Part shown: in pieces, positions 42,019-50,737 of the stretch
Layout: each line of letters opens with the position of its first letter
How positions within the stretch are numbered: the first letter of the stretch is position 1
DNA from: Vulcanimicrobiota bacterium
GTDB taxonomy: Bacteria > Vulcanimicrobiota > Xenobia > Xenobiales > JADMJV01
Length of the DNA stretch: 64,000 nucleotides
Assembly (NCBI GenBank): GCA_017307785.1
Contig: JAFKGI010000020.1
Span: forward strand, 1 to 64,000
Direction: 5' to 3'
The notes under the pieces: model-generated
Told to the model about the DNA's origin: nothing
Seen by the model: only the letters and a program-made list of their open reading frames with translations
Databases searched by the model: none
Program-made: the position numbers and the translations under genes

Positions 42019-43611
42019 ATGGATACGATCCCGAGTAAAATTCAAGCCGGAACCCCCGAGTTTCAGGCCAACCAGGCCGACATGCAGCAGAAGGTGGACG
42101 AGCTCAAAGCCCGCCTGAAAAAGGTGCATCAGGGCGGCGGCCAGGACTCCATCGACCGTCACCGCTCGCGTGGCAAGCTCTTCGTGCGCGACCGCGTGGA
42201 AGCGCTGCTAGACCCCGGCACCCCCTTCCTGGAAACCTGCGCTCTGGCCGCCGAAGGCATCCACGACGCCCCGGCCGCGGGAATGGTCACCGGCATCGGC
42301 CAGGTGTGCGGCCGCCCCGTCATGATCGTGGCCAACGACGCCACCGTCAAAGGCGGCACTTACTTCCCCCAGACCGTCAAAAAGCACCTCCGGGCCCAGG
42401 AAATCGCCCGCGAAAACCACCTGCCCTGCATCTATCTAGTCGACTCCGGCGGCGCCTTCCTGCCCCTCCAGGCCGAGGTCTTCCCCGACCGCGATCACTT
42501 CGGCAGAATCTTCTACAACCAGGCCCAGATGTCGGCCCTGGGCATCCCCCAGATCGCCGTCGTCATGGGCTCGTGCACGGCCGGCGGCGCCTACGTCCCG
42601 GCCATGTCCGATGAAACCGTCATCGTCAAAGAACAGGGCACCATCTTCCTGGCCGGCCCGCCCCTGGTCAAAGCCGCCACCGGCGAAGAAGTGACGGCCG
42701 AAGAACTGGGCGGCGCCGACGTGCATTGCCGCACCAGCGGCGTCACTGACCACTACGCCCAGAACGACGAAGACGCTTTAGCCATTTGCCGCAACATCGT
42801 GGAGAACCTCGGCCCGCGCTACCGCCAGCCGCTGGATCGCCACCCGGTCGAAGAGCCTGCCTACGATCCACAAGAAATCTACGGCATCATCCCCAAAGAC
42901 GATCGCAAGCCTTACGACGTGCGCGAAATCATCGCCCGACTGGTGGACGGCAGCCGCTTCCACGAATTCAAGGCCCTCTATGGCAGCACGCTGGTGTGCG
43001 GATTCGCCCGCATCCACGGCTACCCCATCGGCATCCTGGGCAACAACGGCGTCATCTTCTCCGAGTCGGCCCAGAAAGCGGCCCACTTCATCGAAATCTG
43101 CAGCCAGCGCGGCATCCCCTTGTTGTTCCTGCAGAACATCACCGGCTTCATGGTGGGCAAAGCTTATGAGGCCGGCGGTATCGCCAAAGACGGCGCCAAA
43201 ATGGTGATGGCCGTGGCCAACGCCGCCGTGCCCAAGTTCACCGTCATCATCGGCGGCTCTTACGGTGCCGGCAACTACGGCATGTGCGGCCGCGCCTACC
43301 AGCCCCGCCAGCTGTGGATGTGGCCCAACGCCAAAATCTCGGTGATGGGCGGGGAGCAGGCCGCCAACGTGCTGCTCACCGTCAAACAGGATCAGAAGAA
43401 AACCGTCTTCTCCCCCGAGGAAGCGGCCGAATTCAAAAAGCCCACCCTCGATAAATACGCCGAGGAAAGCAGCTGTTACTACAGCTCCGCCCGCCTCTGG
43501 GACGACGGTGTCATCGATCCCCTGGACACCCGCAAGGTGCTGGCCCTGGGCCTGGCCGCCTCGCTGGAAGCCCCCTTCCCCGACCGCCGCACCGGCATCT
43601 TCCGGATGTAA
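42019..43611 (+). CDS. mccB: Methylcrotonyl-CoA carboxylase beta subunit (carboxyltransferase)
   Basis: A 530-residue biotin-dependent carboxyltransferase. N-terminal IDRHRSRGKLFVRDRVEALL, then VKGGTYFPQTVKKHLRAQEI, the oxyanion-hole GGAYVPAMSDE and the second CT site with MVGKAYEAGGIAKDGAKMV and GAGNYGMCGRAYQPRQLW are typical of MCC beta. In the catabolic pathway it transfers CO2 from carboxybiotin to 3-methylcrotonyl-CoA (leucine degradation). Followed by a biotin carboxylase, a carrier protein and HMG-CoA lyase, it starts a four-gene operon. GGAAGG upstream of the ATG is the ribosome-binding site. Confidence 0.93.
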   Translation: MDTIPSKIQAGTPEFQANQADMQQKVDELKARLKKVHQGGGQDSIDRHRSRGKLFVRDRVEALLDPGTPFLETCALAAEGIHDAPAAGMVTGIGQVCGRPVMIVANDATVKGGTYFPQTVKKHLRAQEIARENHLPCIYLVDSGGAFLPLQAEVFPDRDHFGRIFYNQAQMSALGIPQIAVVMGSCTAGGAYVPAMSDETVIVKEQGTIFLAGPPLVKAATGEEVTAEELGGADVHCRTSGVTDHYAQNDEDALAICRNIVENLGPRYRQPLDRHPVEEPAYDPQEIYGIIPKDDRKPYDVREIIARLVDGSRFHEFKALYGSTLVCGFARIHGYPIGILGNNGVIFSESAQKAAHFIEICSQRGIPLLFLQNITGFMVGKAYEAGGIAKDGAKMVMAVANAAVPKFTVIIGGSYGAGNYGMCGRAYQPRQLWMWPNAKISVMGGEQAANVLLTVKQDQKKTVFSPEEAAEFKKPTLDKYAEESSCYYSSARLWDDGVIDPLDTRKVLALGLAASLEAPFPDRRTGIFRM

Positions 43612-43616
43612 CGCAG

Positions 43617-45092
43617 ATGAAGAAAGTTCTCATCGCCAACCGTGGAGAAATCGCCGTGCGCGTCACGCGCACCCTACAGCAGATGGGCATCACCGCCTGC
43701 GCCGTCTACTCCGACGTGGACAAGAACGCCCTGCACGTGCAGCTGGCCGACGAAGCCTACGCCCTGGGCGGCACCACCAGCCTGGAATCTTACCTGGACC
43801 AAGACAAAGTCCTGAAGATCTGCAAAGAGCATCAGATCGATGCCGTCCACCCCGGTTACGGATTCCTCAGCGAAAACGCCGGCTTCGCCCGCCGCTGCCA
43901 GCAGGAAGGCATCATCTTCATCGGCCCCAACCCGGACGTCATCGACGGCATGGGCGATAAGCTCAACGCCAAAGAAGCCATGGTCAAAGCCGGCGTCCCG
44001 GTCGTCCCCAGCTTCAATCCGGAAGAAAGCACCACTCCGGAAAAATACGCCGAAGAAGCCGAAAAAATCGGCTATCCCATCCTGGTCAAAGCGGCCGCCG
44101 GTGGTGGCGGCAAAGGCATGCGTCGGGTCGACAAAGCCGCCGACCTGGCCAGCTCGCTGGAAGCCGCCCAGAACGAGGCCCGCAAAGCCTTTGGCGACGG
44201 CCGCGTGTTCCTCGAGAAATACCTGGCCAACCCCAGACACATCGAAATCCAGATCTTCGGCGACAACCACGGCAACGTAGTGCACCTGGGCGAGCGCGAA
44301 TGCTCCATCCAGCGCCGTTACCAGAAAGTTATCGAGGAAGCCCCCTCCCCCGCCGTCTCCGCCGAACTCCGTCAGCAAATGGGCGAAACCGCCTGCAAAG
44401 CGGCTCAATCCATCGGCTACAGCAACGCCGGCACCATGGAGTTCTTGCTTGACGACCAGGGCAAGTTCTACTTCCTGGAAGTCAACACGCGCCTGCAGGT
44501 TGAGCATCCCATCACCGAATGCGTCTACGACGTCGACCTGGTGCGCGCTCAAATCCAGGTGGCCCGCGGCGAACAACTGCCCTTCCGTCAGGAAGACCTC
44601 AAACCGCGCGGCTGGGCCATGGAATGCCGCCTCTACGCCGAAGACCCCTCCAACAACTTCCTGCCCTGCACGGGAACGCTGGCCGTCTACGAACCACCGG
44701 TGGGACCCGGCATTCGCTGCGACAGCGGCGTACAGGCGGGCGGCGTCATCAGCGTTCACTACGACCCCATGCTGGCCAAACTGGTCACCTTCGGTCACGA
44801 CCGCGAAGAAGCCCGACAGCGCATGGTCTGGGCCCTGGGACACTTCCCGGTGCTGGGCCTGCGCCACAACCTCCCTTATCTCAAGGCGGTCCTGGAACAC
44901 CCTGAATTCCAGGCCGGCCACACCCACACCCACTTCCTGCAGCAGCACAGCATCAGCACCGGCCCCAGCCAGGTGCCCAAGTCCGGTCTGGTGGCCCTGG
45001 CCCACTTCCTGCAGCAGCAGAAACCCGCCCAGGCCACCGCCGCCCAAGCAACCAGCCCGTTCCAAGAACTAGGCCCCTGGAGACTCCAATGA
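43617..45092 (+). CDS. mccA: Biotin carboxylase subunit of acyl-CoA carboxylase
   Basis: A 491-residue ATP-grasp enzyme that carboxylates biotin on the carrier. It begins KKVLIANRGEIAVRVTRTL and contains the glycine-rich loop AAAGGGGKGMRRV, FLEKYLANPRHIEIQI and EVNTRLQVEHPITECV. It is shorter than the usual MCC alpha subunit (about 660) because the biotin-carrier domain is a separate gene directly downstream. It lies 5 nt after mccB and overlaps the carrier gene by ATGA. Confidence 0.93.
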   Translation: MKKVLIANRGEIAVRVTRTLQQMGITACAVYSDVDKNALHVQLADEAYALGGTTSLESYLDQDKVLKICKEHQIDAVHPGYGFLSENAGFARRCQQEGIIFIGPNPDVIDGMGDKLNAKEAMVKAGVPVVPSFNPEESTTPEKYAEEAEKIGYPILVKAAAGGGGKGMRRVDKAADLASSLEAAQNEARKAFGDGRVFLEKYLANPRHIEIQIFGDNHGNVVHLGERECSIQRRYQKVIEEAPSPAVSAELRQQMGETACKAAQSIGYSNAGTMEFLLDDQGKFYFLEVNTRLQVEHPITECVYDVDLVRAQIQVARGEQLPFRQEDLKPRGWAMECRLYAEDPSNNFLPCTGTLAVYEPPVGPGIRCDSGVQAGGVISVHYDPMLAKLVTFGHDREEARQRMVWALGHFPVLGLRHNLPYLKAVLEHPEFQAGHTHTHFLQQHSISTGPSQVPKSGLVALAHFLQQQKPAQATAAQATSPFQELGPWRLQ

Positions 45093-45526
45093 AGCTCAAC
45101 CTCAGCAGCGGACCCATTGAAACCGACGACATCCCCTGGGAATTCGCCGGCGGCAACGTGCGCAACAAAAACACCGGCCGTCAGCTGCCCGTGCGCGTCG
45201 CTCACCTGGACGGCAACAAATACCAGATCTGGCTCTCCGGTCAGATCTACGAAGTCGAGCTGGCCCAAACCGGACCCAAACGAGCCGGCGGCAGCGCCGC
45301 CCAGTCCAACGAGAACTCGCTCAAGTCCAGCATGCCCGGCACCATCCTGGCCGTCAAAGTCAAAAAGGGCGAAGAGGTCCAGGCCGATCAGCCGCTGGTG
45401 GTCATGGAGTCCATGAAAATGGAGCTCACCCTGACCGCCCCGCGCGCCGGCAAGGTGGCCAAAGTGCTGGTCCATCCCGGCAAAATGGTCGAACTGGGCG
45501 CCACCCTTTTGGAGCTCGAAGTATGA
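45089..45526 (+). CDS. Separate biotin carboxyl carrier protein for the carboxylase
   Basis: A 145-residue protein. The C-terminal half (about 72-145) is a biotinyl domain: SSMPGTILAVKVKKGEEV, then the biotinylation site MESMKME, with Lys as the acceptor, then GKMVELGATLLEL. The site has Ser in place of the more common Ala. The N-terminal half has a VRVAHLDGNKYQIWLSG segment like the linker region of MCC alpha subunits. It is the carrier arm of the carboxylase, split from it, with ATGA overlaps on both sides. Confidence 0.9.
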   Translation: MKLNLSSGPIETDDIPWEFAGGNVRNKNTGRQLPVRVAHLDGNKYQIWLSGQIYEVELAQTGPKRAGGSAAQSNENSLKSSMPGTILAVKVKKGEEVQADQPLVVMESMKMELTLTAPRAGKVAKVLVHPGKMVELGATLLELEV

Positions 45527-46404
45527 TTCGCCTGGTGGAAGTAGGCCCGCGTGACGGCCTGCAGAACGAAAAAGACATCGTCCCCGTCGAGGTCAAACTG
45601 CAGTTCATCGAAGCTCTGGCTCAGGCCGGCTACCAGGAAATCGAAGCCACATCCTTCGTGTCCCCCCGCTGGATCCCCCAGCTGGCCGACGCCGAGGAAG
45701 TCTCTCACCAGCTCAAGCCCCACGACGGCCTCACCTACACCGCCCTCATCCCCAACCGCAAAGGCCTGCAGCGCGCCCTGGAGTGTGGTTACCGCCGCGT
45801 GGCCGTCTTCACCGCCGCCAGCGAAGCCTTTTCGCAAAAAAACACCAACCGCACCATCTCCGAAAGCCTGCAAGAATTCGCCCCCCTGGTGGAAGAAGCG
45901 CGCAAAGCCGAAGTCAGCGTGCGCGGTTACGTCAGCACCGCCTGGCACTGCCCCTACGCCGGCCGCATCGACCTCAAAGAAACCATCCACGTCACCGAAG
46001 CACTGATTGCCATGGGCATCGAAGAAGTCTCGCTAGGCGACACCGTCGGCCTGGCCGTGCCCAGCGAAGTGGAGCTGCTCCTCGAGCAACTCCACCACCA
46101 CCGCGAAAAAATCGCCCTCCACTTCCACGACACCAGCGGGACCGCCCTGGCCAACGTGCTGCGCGCCTACCAGATGGGCTACACCGTCTTCGACTGCAGC
46201 GCCGGCGGCCTGGGCGGCTGCCCCTACGCCCCCGGCGCCAGCGGCAACCTGGCAAGCGAAGACATCTTGTATATGTTCGAGCAAATGGGCGTCCCCACCG
46301 GCGTCGACCTGCAAAAAGTCGCCGCCGCCTCCAGCCAACTGGCCACCCACCTCAACCGCAAACTCCCCAGCCGAACCCTGGCCCGCCTCCTCGCAACCCC
46401 CTAG
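45523..46404 (+). CDS. Hydroxymethylglutaryl-CoA lyase
   Basis: A 293-residue TIM-barrel lyase that splits HMG-CoA into acetoacetate and acetyl-CoA. Seen are VEVGPRDGLQNEKDIVP, SFVSPRWIPQLADA, YVSTAWHCPYAG, DTVGLAVPSEV and the catalytic-Cys loop GLGGCPYAPGASGN. Length and motifs fit the family. As the last gene of the mcc operon it completes leucine breakdown from methylcrotonyl-CoA, except that no methylglutaconyl-CoA hydratase or isovaleryl-CoA dehydrogenase is in the window. Confidence 0.93.
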   Translation: MIRLVEVGPRDGLQNEKDIVPVEVKLQFIEALAQAGYQEIEATSFVSPRWIPQLADAEEVSHQLKPHDGLTYTALIPNRKGLQRALECGYRRVAVFTAASEAFSQKNTNRTISESLQEFAPLVEEARKAEVSVRGYVSTAWHCPYAGRIDLKETIHVTEALIAMGIEEVSLGDTVGLAVPSEVELLLEQLHHHREKIALHFHDTSGTALANVLRAYQMGYTVFDCSAGGLGGCPYAPGASGNLASEDILYMFEQMGVPTGVDLQKVAAASSQLATHLNRKLPSRTLARLLATP

Positions 46405-46406
46405 CA

Positions 46407-46750
46407 CGCCTGCCCGCCTCCAGCCGAGGCAAAACCCTCCCCACACGGGCACCCACCGCCTGCCCGCCTCCAGACGAGGCAAAACACCCTCCCCAAGCGA
46501 GCACCACCGCCTGCCCGTCCCCAGCCGAGGCAAAACACCCGCCCCAAGCGGGCACCACCGCCTGCCCGCCTCCAGACGAGCCAAAACACCCGCCCCAAGC
46601 GGGCACCACCGCCTGCCCGCCTCCAGACGAGGCAAAACACCCGCCCCAGCCGGGCACCACCGCCTGCCCGCCTCCAGACGAGGCAAAACACCCGCCCCAA
46701 GCGGGCACCACCGCCTGCCCGCCTCCAGCCGGGCAAACACCCGCCCAGGC
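46407..46750 (+). repeat. Array D: seven palindromic repeat units
   Basis: Seven units of 51 bp begin 2-3 nt after the HMG-CoA lyase stop. Several have both a unit-internal hairpin GCCTC-CAGAC-GAGGC and the junction palindrome GCGGGCA-CCACCGCC-TGCCCGC (7-bp arms). The last unit is degenerate. The tail 46751-46797 (CACCGAGTCGAACC) resembles the tail of the short repeat E before the 47662 gene. The array orientation is the same as elsewhere. Confidence 0.9.
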
Positions 46751-46797
46751 CCCAAGCCTGCCGAGGCCAAACCGGCCACCGAGTCGAACCACCACCA

Positions 46798-47055
46798 ATG
46801 GACATCCGGCCCGCCGACACCGACGAAGAAACCTACCAGGTCTGGCTGCGCGTGCTCCGCACCCTCACCCCCGGCCAACGCCTCGAGAACGCCCTGCGCC
46901 TCAGCGAAGAAAACCGCGAACTGGCCCTGGCCGGCATCCGACTGCGCCACCCGGAATACGACCCTCGAGAAGCCGAATTGGCCCTGCGCCGCCAACGCTG
47001 GGGAGACGCCACCTTCCGCGAAGTATATCCCGAAGCTCCCCTACTCGATCCGTGA
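46798..47055 (+). CDS. Small protein paired with nucleotidyltransferase (toxin-antitoxin-like)
   Basis: An 85-residue protein: TPGQRLENALRLSEENRELA then AGIRLRHPEYDPREAELALRRQ. In other genomes, as I recall, small proteins of this kind precede a nucleotidyltransferase of the AbiEii/MNT type. It shares a GTGA overlap with the next gene. The pair lies between repeat array D and repeat E. Which partner is toxin and which antitoxin is not known. Confidence 0.65.
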   Translation: MDIRPADTDEETYQVWLRVLRTLTPGQRLENALRLSEENRELALAGIRLRHPEYDPREAELALRRQRWGDATFREVYPEAPLLDP

Positions 47056-47597
47056 CCGCCCTGCTCCACGACCTCCTCGACATCCTGGAAGCCTGCGGCA
47101 TCGACTACATGGTGGTCGGCTCCGTCTCCAGCAGCGTCCACGGCCAGGCCCGCGCCACTCAGGACCTGGACGTTGTGGTCAACATCGAGCCGCAGCAGCT
47201 CGAGCAATTCCTGAAAGCACTGTCCGACGACCGCTACTACGTCTCTCCCACCGCGGCCCACGAAGGAGTCCGCAAACGCACCCAGTTCAACGTCATCGAC
47301 CTGAAAGGCGGCGGCAAAATCGACCTCCTCCCGCTCAAGAGAAGACCGTTCAGCCAGTCAGAATTTCAGCGCCGCCAGACCGTGCACGCCCTCGATCGAA
47401 CCCTCTCGGTAGCCACCCCAGAAGACGTGATCCTCTCGAAGTTAGAATGGAACGCCATCACACCCTCAGAACGCCAGCTCCGCGACGTGGCCGGAATCCT
47501 GGCCACCCAGGGCGACCGCCTCGACTTCGAGTATCTGCAAAAGTGGGCAGAACACTTGGGGGTCAGCGAACAACTCAACAGGCTGACTCCCGGGTGA
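47052..47597 (+). CDS. Nucleotidyltransferase-fold protein (AbiEii/MNT-like)
   Basis: A 181-residue protein with the polymerase-beta-like nucleotidyltransferase core: a VVGSVSSSVHG helix turn, then the Asp pair QDLDVVV. DLKGGGKIDLLPL adds the third acidic residue. The C-terminal half is helical (DVILSKLEWN). Such proteins transfer AMP to toxins or tRNA in toxin-antitoxin systems. The GTG at 47052 overlaps the stop of the 85-residue gene, so they are co-translated. The frame extends upstream only through the repeat array. Confidence 0.75.
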   Translation: MTALLHDLLDILEACGIDYMVVGSVSSSVHGQARATQDLDVVVNIEPQQLEQFLKALSDDRYYVSPTAAHEGVRKRTQFNVIDLKGGGKIDLLPLKRRPFSQSEFQRRQTVHALDRTLSVATPEDVILSKLEWNAITPSERQLRDVAGILATQGDRLDFEYLQKWAEHLGVSEQLNRLTPG

Positions 47598-47660
47598 ACA
47601 CCCGCCCCTCGCGGGCACCCGGCCGAGGCGAAACTGCCCCTCGAGTCGAACCCGCACGAC
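47597..47660 (+). repeat. Repeat E: single degenerate unit
   Basis: Directly after the nucleotidyltransferase stop the sequence holds CCCGC-CCCTC-GCGGG (47601-47615), GAGGCGAAAC and CTCGAGTCGAACC. These match parts of the array unit and the tail of array D in the same orientation. It looks like the far border of the cassette that begins at array D. Confidence 0.65.
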
Positions 47661-47661
47661 C

Positions 47662-48462
47662 ATGCGCTTCGCCGTCAACCTCGCCCCTTTCCAGGAATGG
47701 TGCCACCCCAAAACCCTGGCCACCCTGGCCCAGGAAGCGGAGTCAGCCGGCTGGGAAGGCTTCTTCCTCTGGGACCACATGAACTGGGACCGCTGGGGCC
47801 CGCAAATCGGCGACCCCTGGATCGGCCTGGCCGCCGCCGCCCTCACCACCCAACACCTGAAACTCGGCACCATGGTCACCCCCGTCTTCCGCCGACGCCC
47901 CACCCACCTCGCCCGCCAGACCACCTCGCTCCAGCAACTCTGCGACGGCCGCCTTATCCTGGGCGTCGGCCTGGGCGCCCCCGACCCGGAAGAAAGCACC
48001 CACCTGGGCGAACCCGACGACCTCAAGACCCGCGCCCAAATTACCGACGAACACCTGGATCTCCTCAAACGCCTCTGGACCGGCCGCCCGGTAATCCACC
48101 GCGGCACCCATTACCACGTCAAAACCCGAGGCTTCCAACCCAAACCACCCCCCATCCCCATCTGGATCGCGGCCACCGTCCCGTTCCAACCCGGCCCCAC
48201 AGCCCGCGCCGCCCGCCATCAAGGTCTGGTAGCCGCCTCCTTCGACCGCGCCCTCACGCCGGAAGAACTCCAACCCCTGTCCCAACCCGGCCAGGACCTG
48301 GTCGCCGGCGCCTGGACCGGCAAAGACCCCCAGAAGGACCGTGACCTCGTCCAGGCCTATGCGGCAGCCGGCGTCACCTGGTGGCTCGAACCCCTCGACC
48401 CCTGGCGCGCTCCCCTAGAAGAACTCCGGCAAAGACTGCGAAGCGGGCCCCCCAGTGTTTAA
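47662..48462 (+). CDS. Luciferase-like (LLM-class) flavin-dependent oxidoreductase
   Basis: A 266-residue TIM-barrel protein of the bacterial luciferase/F420-dependent family. Markers: AQEAESAGWEGFFLWDHMNW, LKLGTMVTPVFRRRPTHLAR and RLILGVGLGAPDPEE, with a RPVIHRGTHYHV segment. It should use FMN or F420 to oxidise or reduce an unknown substrate. It is shorter than typical LLM proteins (about 300-340), with a compact C-terminus. It overlaps the next gene at 48455-48462. Confidence 0.85.
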   Translation: MRFAVNLAPFQEWCHPKTLATLAQEAESAGWEGFFLWDHMNWDRWGPQIGDPWIGLAAAALTTQHLKLGTMVTPVFRRRPTHLARQTTSLQQLCDGRLILGVGLGAPDPEESTHLGEPDDLKTRAQITDEHLDLLKRLWTGRPVIHRGTHYHVKTRGFQPKPPPIPIWIAATVPFQPGPTARAARHQGLVAASFDRALTPEELQPLSQPGQDLVAGAWTGKDPQKDRDLVQAYAAAGVTWWLEPLDPWRAPLEELRQRLRSGPPSV

Positions 48463-49525
48463 CAACGACCACAACGACCTCTTCCAGCGCATTCGACAGG
48501 GCGACTACACCGGCGAAATCGTGGTCGATCCCGACACCCCCCTCGAGCACTTCTTCAGCCTGCCGCTCTATGCCGGAGCCCTCAGCCTCGTGCTGGGCGG
48601 ACTCTGGTACCTCTTTAGCGGTCAAGCGGCCGCCTGGAGCATGCTCAAATACGGCCTCATCCTGCTGCCCATCGGCGGCTTCCTCAGCACCCAGGTCGAC
48701 GTCAACTACCGTATCGACCTGGAAGCCGGAACCGTCAGCCTGTATCGAAGAATCTTCCGCTGGGAACACAAAAGCCACGTCTGCAACCTGGACCAGGTCG
48801 ACTGCGTGGCCGACGACACCAGCGTCTCCTTCCACGGCGAAGGCAGCCGCCGTCGCCGCGAATACCGCTCCGGACTGGTGCTCGTCCTCAAAAACGCCAC
48901 CATCCTGCGCGTCATCGGCGTCGACTTCAAAGACCACGGCGCCGTGGCCGAACACGGAGAACGCCTGGCCGACATGCTCAGCGTGCCCTACCGCTCCGGC
49001 GGAGGCAAAATCCAGGTCCGCCGCACCGCCAACGGTCCCCAGGTCTCCCACAGACCACCGCCCACCCTCTCCACCTTCGACATGCTCACCGGCGGGTGTT
49101 GCGGCGTCCTTCTGGTCGTGGGAGTTACCTTCGGCCTCATCGACCGGGCCGTCAACGGCCCCCGACCGACCGAAAGGCAACATCACGGCAGAGCCGTACC
49201 AGCCCCCGTCAAACGAACCGGCGTCGACCTCGTCCCCGACCTGGCTTCCCCGCCCGTGCCCCTCAAAAAAGGCAAGGGCTATCATATCGGCATCATGAAC
49301 ATGGGCACCCAACCCTGCAAAACCCCTTTCCTGGTGACCGTGGACGTCGACGGCAAAAGGGTCTACACCGACAAAGTGGTCAAACCGCTCAAGCCCGCCA
49401 TCGGCAAAATGCTGCTGATCCCCCTAACCAAGGGCAAACTGATGAAAGTCACCGTCGACGCCAAGAACGCCGTCCAGGAAACCGACAAAACCAACAACGT
49501 GGCAACCCTCACCCTGGATCTGTAG
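48455..49525 (+). CDS. Membrane protein with C-terminal CARDB-like domain
   Basis: This 356-residue protein has two early membrane segments (about 35-55 and 60-80), a PH-like region (NYRIDLEAGTVSLYRRIFRW), another membrane segment near 215-235, and a C-terminal domain ending AVQETDKTNNVATLTLDL, which is typical of CARDB adhesion-type modules. The C-terminus is probably outside the inner membrane. The start is a GTG at 48455. Function is unknown. Confidence 0.65.
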   Translation: MFNNDHNDLFQRIRQGDYTGEIVVDPDTPLEHFFSLPLYAGALSLVLGGLWYLFSGQAAAWSMLKYGLILLPIGGFLSTQVDVNYRIDLEAGTVSLYRRIFRWEHKSHVCNLDQVDCVADDTSVSFHGEGSRRRREYRSGLVLVLKNATILRVIGVDFKDHGAVAEHGERLADMLSVPYRSGGGKIQVRRTANGPQVSHRPPPTLSTFDMLTGGCCGVLLVVGVTFGLIDRAVNGPRPTERQHHGRAVPAPVKRTGVDLVPDLASPPVPLKKGKGYHIGIMNMGTQPCKTPFLVTVDVDGKRVYTDKVVKPLKPAIGKMLLIPLTKGKLMKVTVDAKNAVQETDKTNNVATLTLDL

Positions 49526-49600
49526 AGGGTGCGGGGCGCGCGCCTAGAAGCCGCCCCCCGTTGCCGGGACATAGAGCCCGGCCGAGAGGAACCCGAATCG

Positions 49601-50701
49601 TTGTTAAAGGCCGGAATCGTGGGCTTGCCCAATGTGGGCAAATCCACCCTATTTAATGCTCTCACCTCGTCCTACCAGGCGGAGAGCGCCAATTACCCCT
49701 TCTGCACCATCGAACCCAATAGCGGTATCGTGAAAGTTCACGACCCCAGATTGTTCGTGCTTCAGGAGCTGGTCAAAACCCCCGTCACCGTTCCGGCCGT
49801 CTTCGAATTCGTGGACATCGCCGGCCTGGTGCGCGGCGCCAGCAAAGGGGAAGGCCTGGGCAACCAGTTCCTGGCCCACATCCGCGAAGTCAACGCCGTG
49901 GTCCACGTGGTGCGCTGCTTCGAAAATGGCGACATCGTGCACGTCGACGGCAGCGTCGACCCCATCCGCGACCTGGAGACCATCCACGTCGAGCTGTGCT
50001 TGTCGGACGCCGACTCGCTCACCCGAAGACTCGAGCGCCTGCGCAAGTCGTTCAAACAGGGCGACAAGAAGGTGGCTCTGGAGCTGGAAACCTTCGAGAA
50101 GATCCTGCCCATCGTCGAAGAGGGCGGCGTCATCGACCTCGACTCCTTCACGGAAGAAGAGCAGCAGGTCATGCGCAAATCGCAGCTGCTCTCCACCAAA
50201 CCGGTCATCTACGCCGCCAACGTCAACGAAGACGAACTGGCCAACCCCGACGCCAACGCCCATGTGCAAAAGCTCAAGGCCCACGCCGCCAAAGAAGGCC
50301 GCGAAGTGGTGGTCATCTCGGCCCAGATCGAAGCCGAACTATCCCAGCTCGATGCCGCCGAAAAAGCCGAGTACCTCGAATCCCTGGGCGTCAAAAGCTC
50401 CGGCGTCGACCAGCTGATCTACGCCGCCTTCCGAGCCCTGCGCATGGTCACCTACTTCACCGCCGGCGTCCAGGAAGCGCGCGCCTGGCCCTTCACCAAA
50501 GGCATGACCGCCCCCCAGTGCGCCGGCATCATCCACGGCGACTTCGAAAAAGGCTTCATCCGCGCCGAAGTCATCGCCTACGACGAATACGTGGCCTGCG
50601 GCGGTGAAAAAGGCGCCAAAGACAAGGGCGTCATGCGCCTGGAAGGCCGCGACTACCTCATGAAAGACGGAGACGTCGTTCACTTCCGCTTCAACGTCTA
50701 A
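49601..50701 (+). CDS. ychF: Ribosome-associated GTPase/ATPase YchF (OLA1 family)
   Basis: A 366-residue Obg-like P-loop protein. G1 is GLPNVGKST and G3 DIAGLVRGASKGEGLGNQFL. The C-terminal TGS domain ends GRDYLMKDGDVVHFRFNV. YchF prefers ATP and binds ribosomes. The TTG at 49601 is the start, since GAGAGGA lies about 10 nt upstream and the protein then has the usual length. The frame upstream is open without meaning. Confidence 0.94.
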   Translation: MLKAGIVGLPNVGKSTLFNALTSSYQAESANYPFCTIEPNSGIVKVHDPRLFVLQELVKTPVTVPAVFEFVDIAGLVRGASKGEGLGNQFLAHIREVNAVVHVVRCFENGDIVHVDGSVDPIRDLETIHVELCLSDADSLTRRLERLRKSFKQGDKKVALELETFEKILPIVEEGGVIDLDSFTEEEQQVMRKSQLLSTKPVIYAANVNEDELANPDANAHVQKLKAHAAKEGREVVVISAQIEAELSQLDAAEKAEYLESLGVKSSGVDQLIYAAFRALRMVTYFTAGVQEARAWPFTKGMTAPQCAGIIHGDFEKGFIRAEVIAYDEYVACGGEKGAKDKGVMRLEGRDYLMKDGDVVHFRFNV

Positions 50702-50710
50702 GTCCCGCCC

Positions 50711-50737
50711 GGCTCCAGGCCCTGCCCGCCTGGAGCC
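50711..50737 (+). terminator. Perfect 10-bp hairpin after ychF
   Basis: GGCTCCAGGC and GCCTGGAGCC form perfect 10-bp arms with a 7-nt loop, starting 9 nt after the ychF stop. No T-run follows, so it is not a standard intrinsic terminator. It may act as a 3' end stabiliser or merge with the array unit that follows it. Confidence 0.6.
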
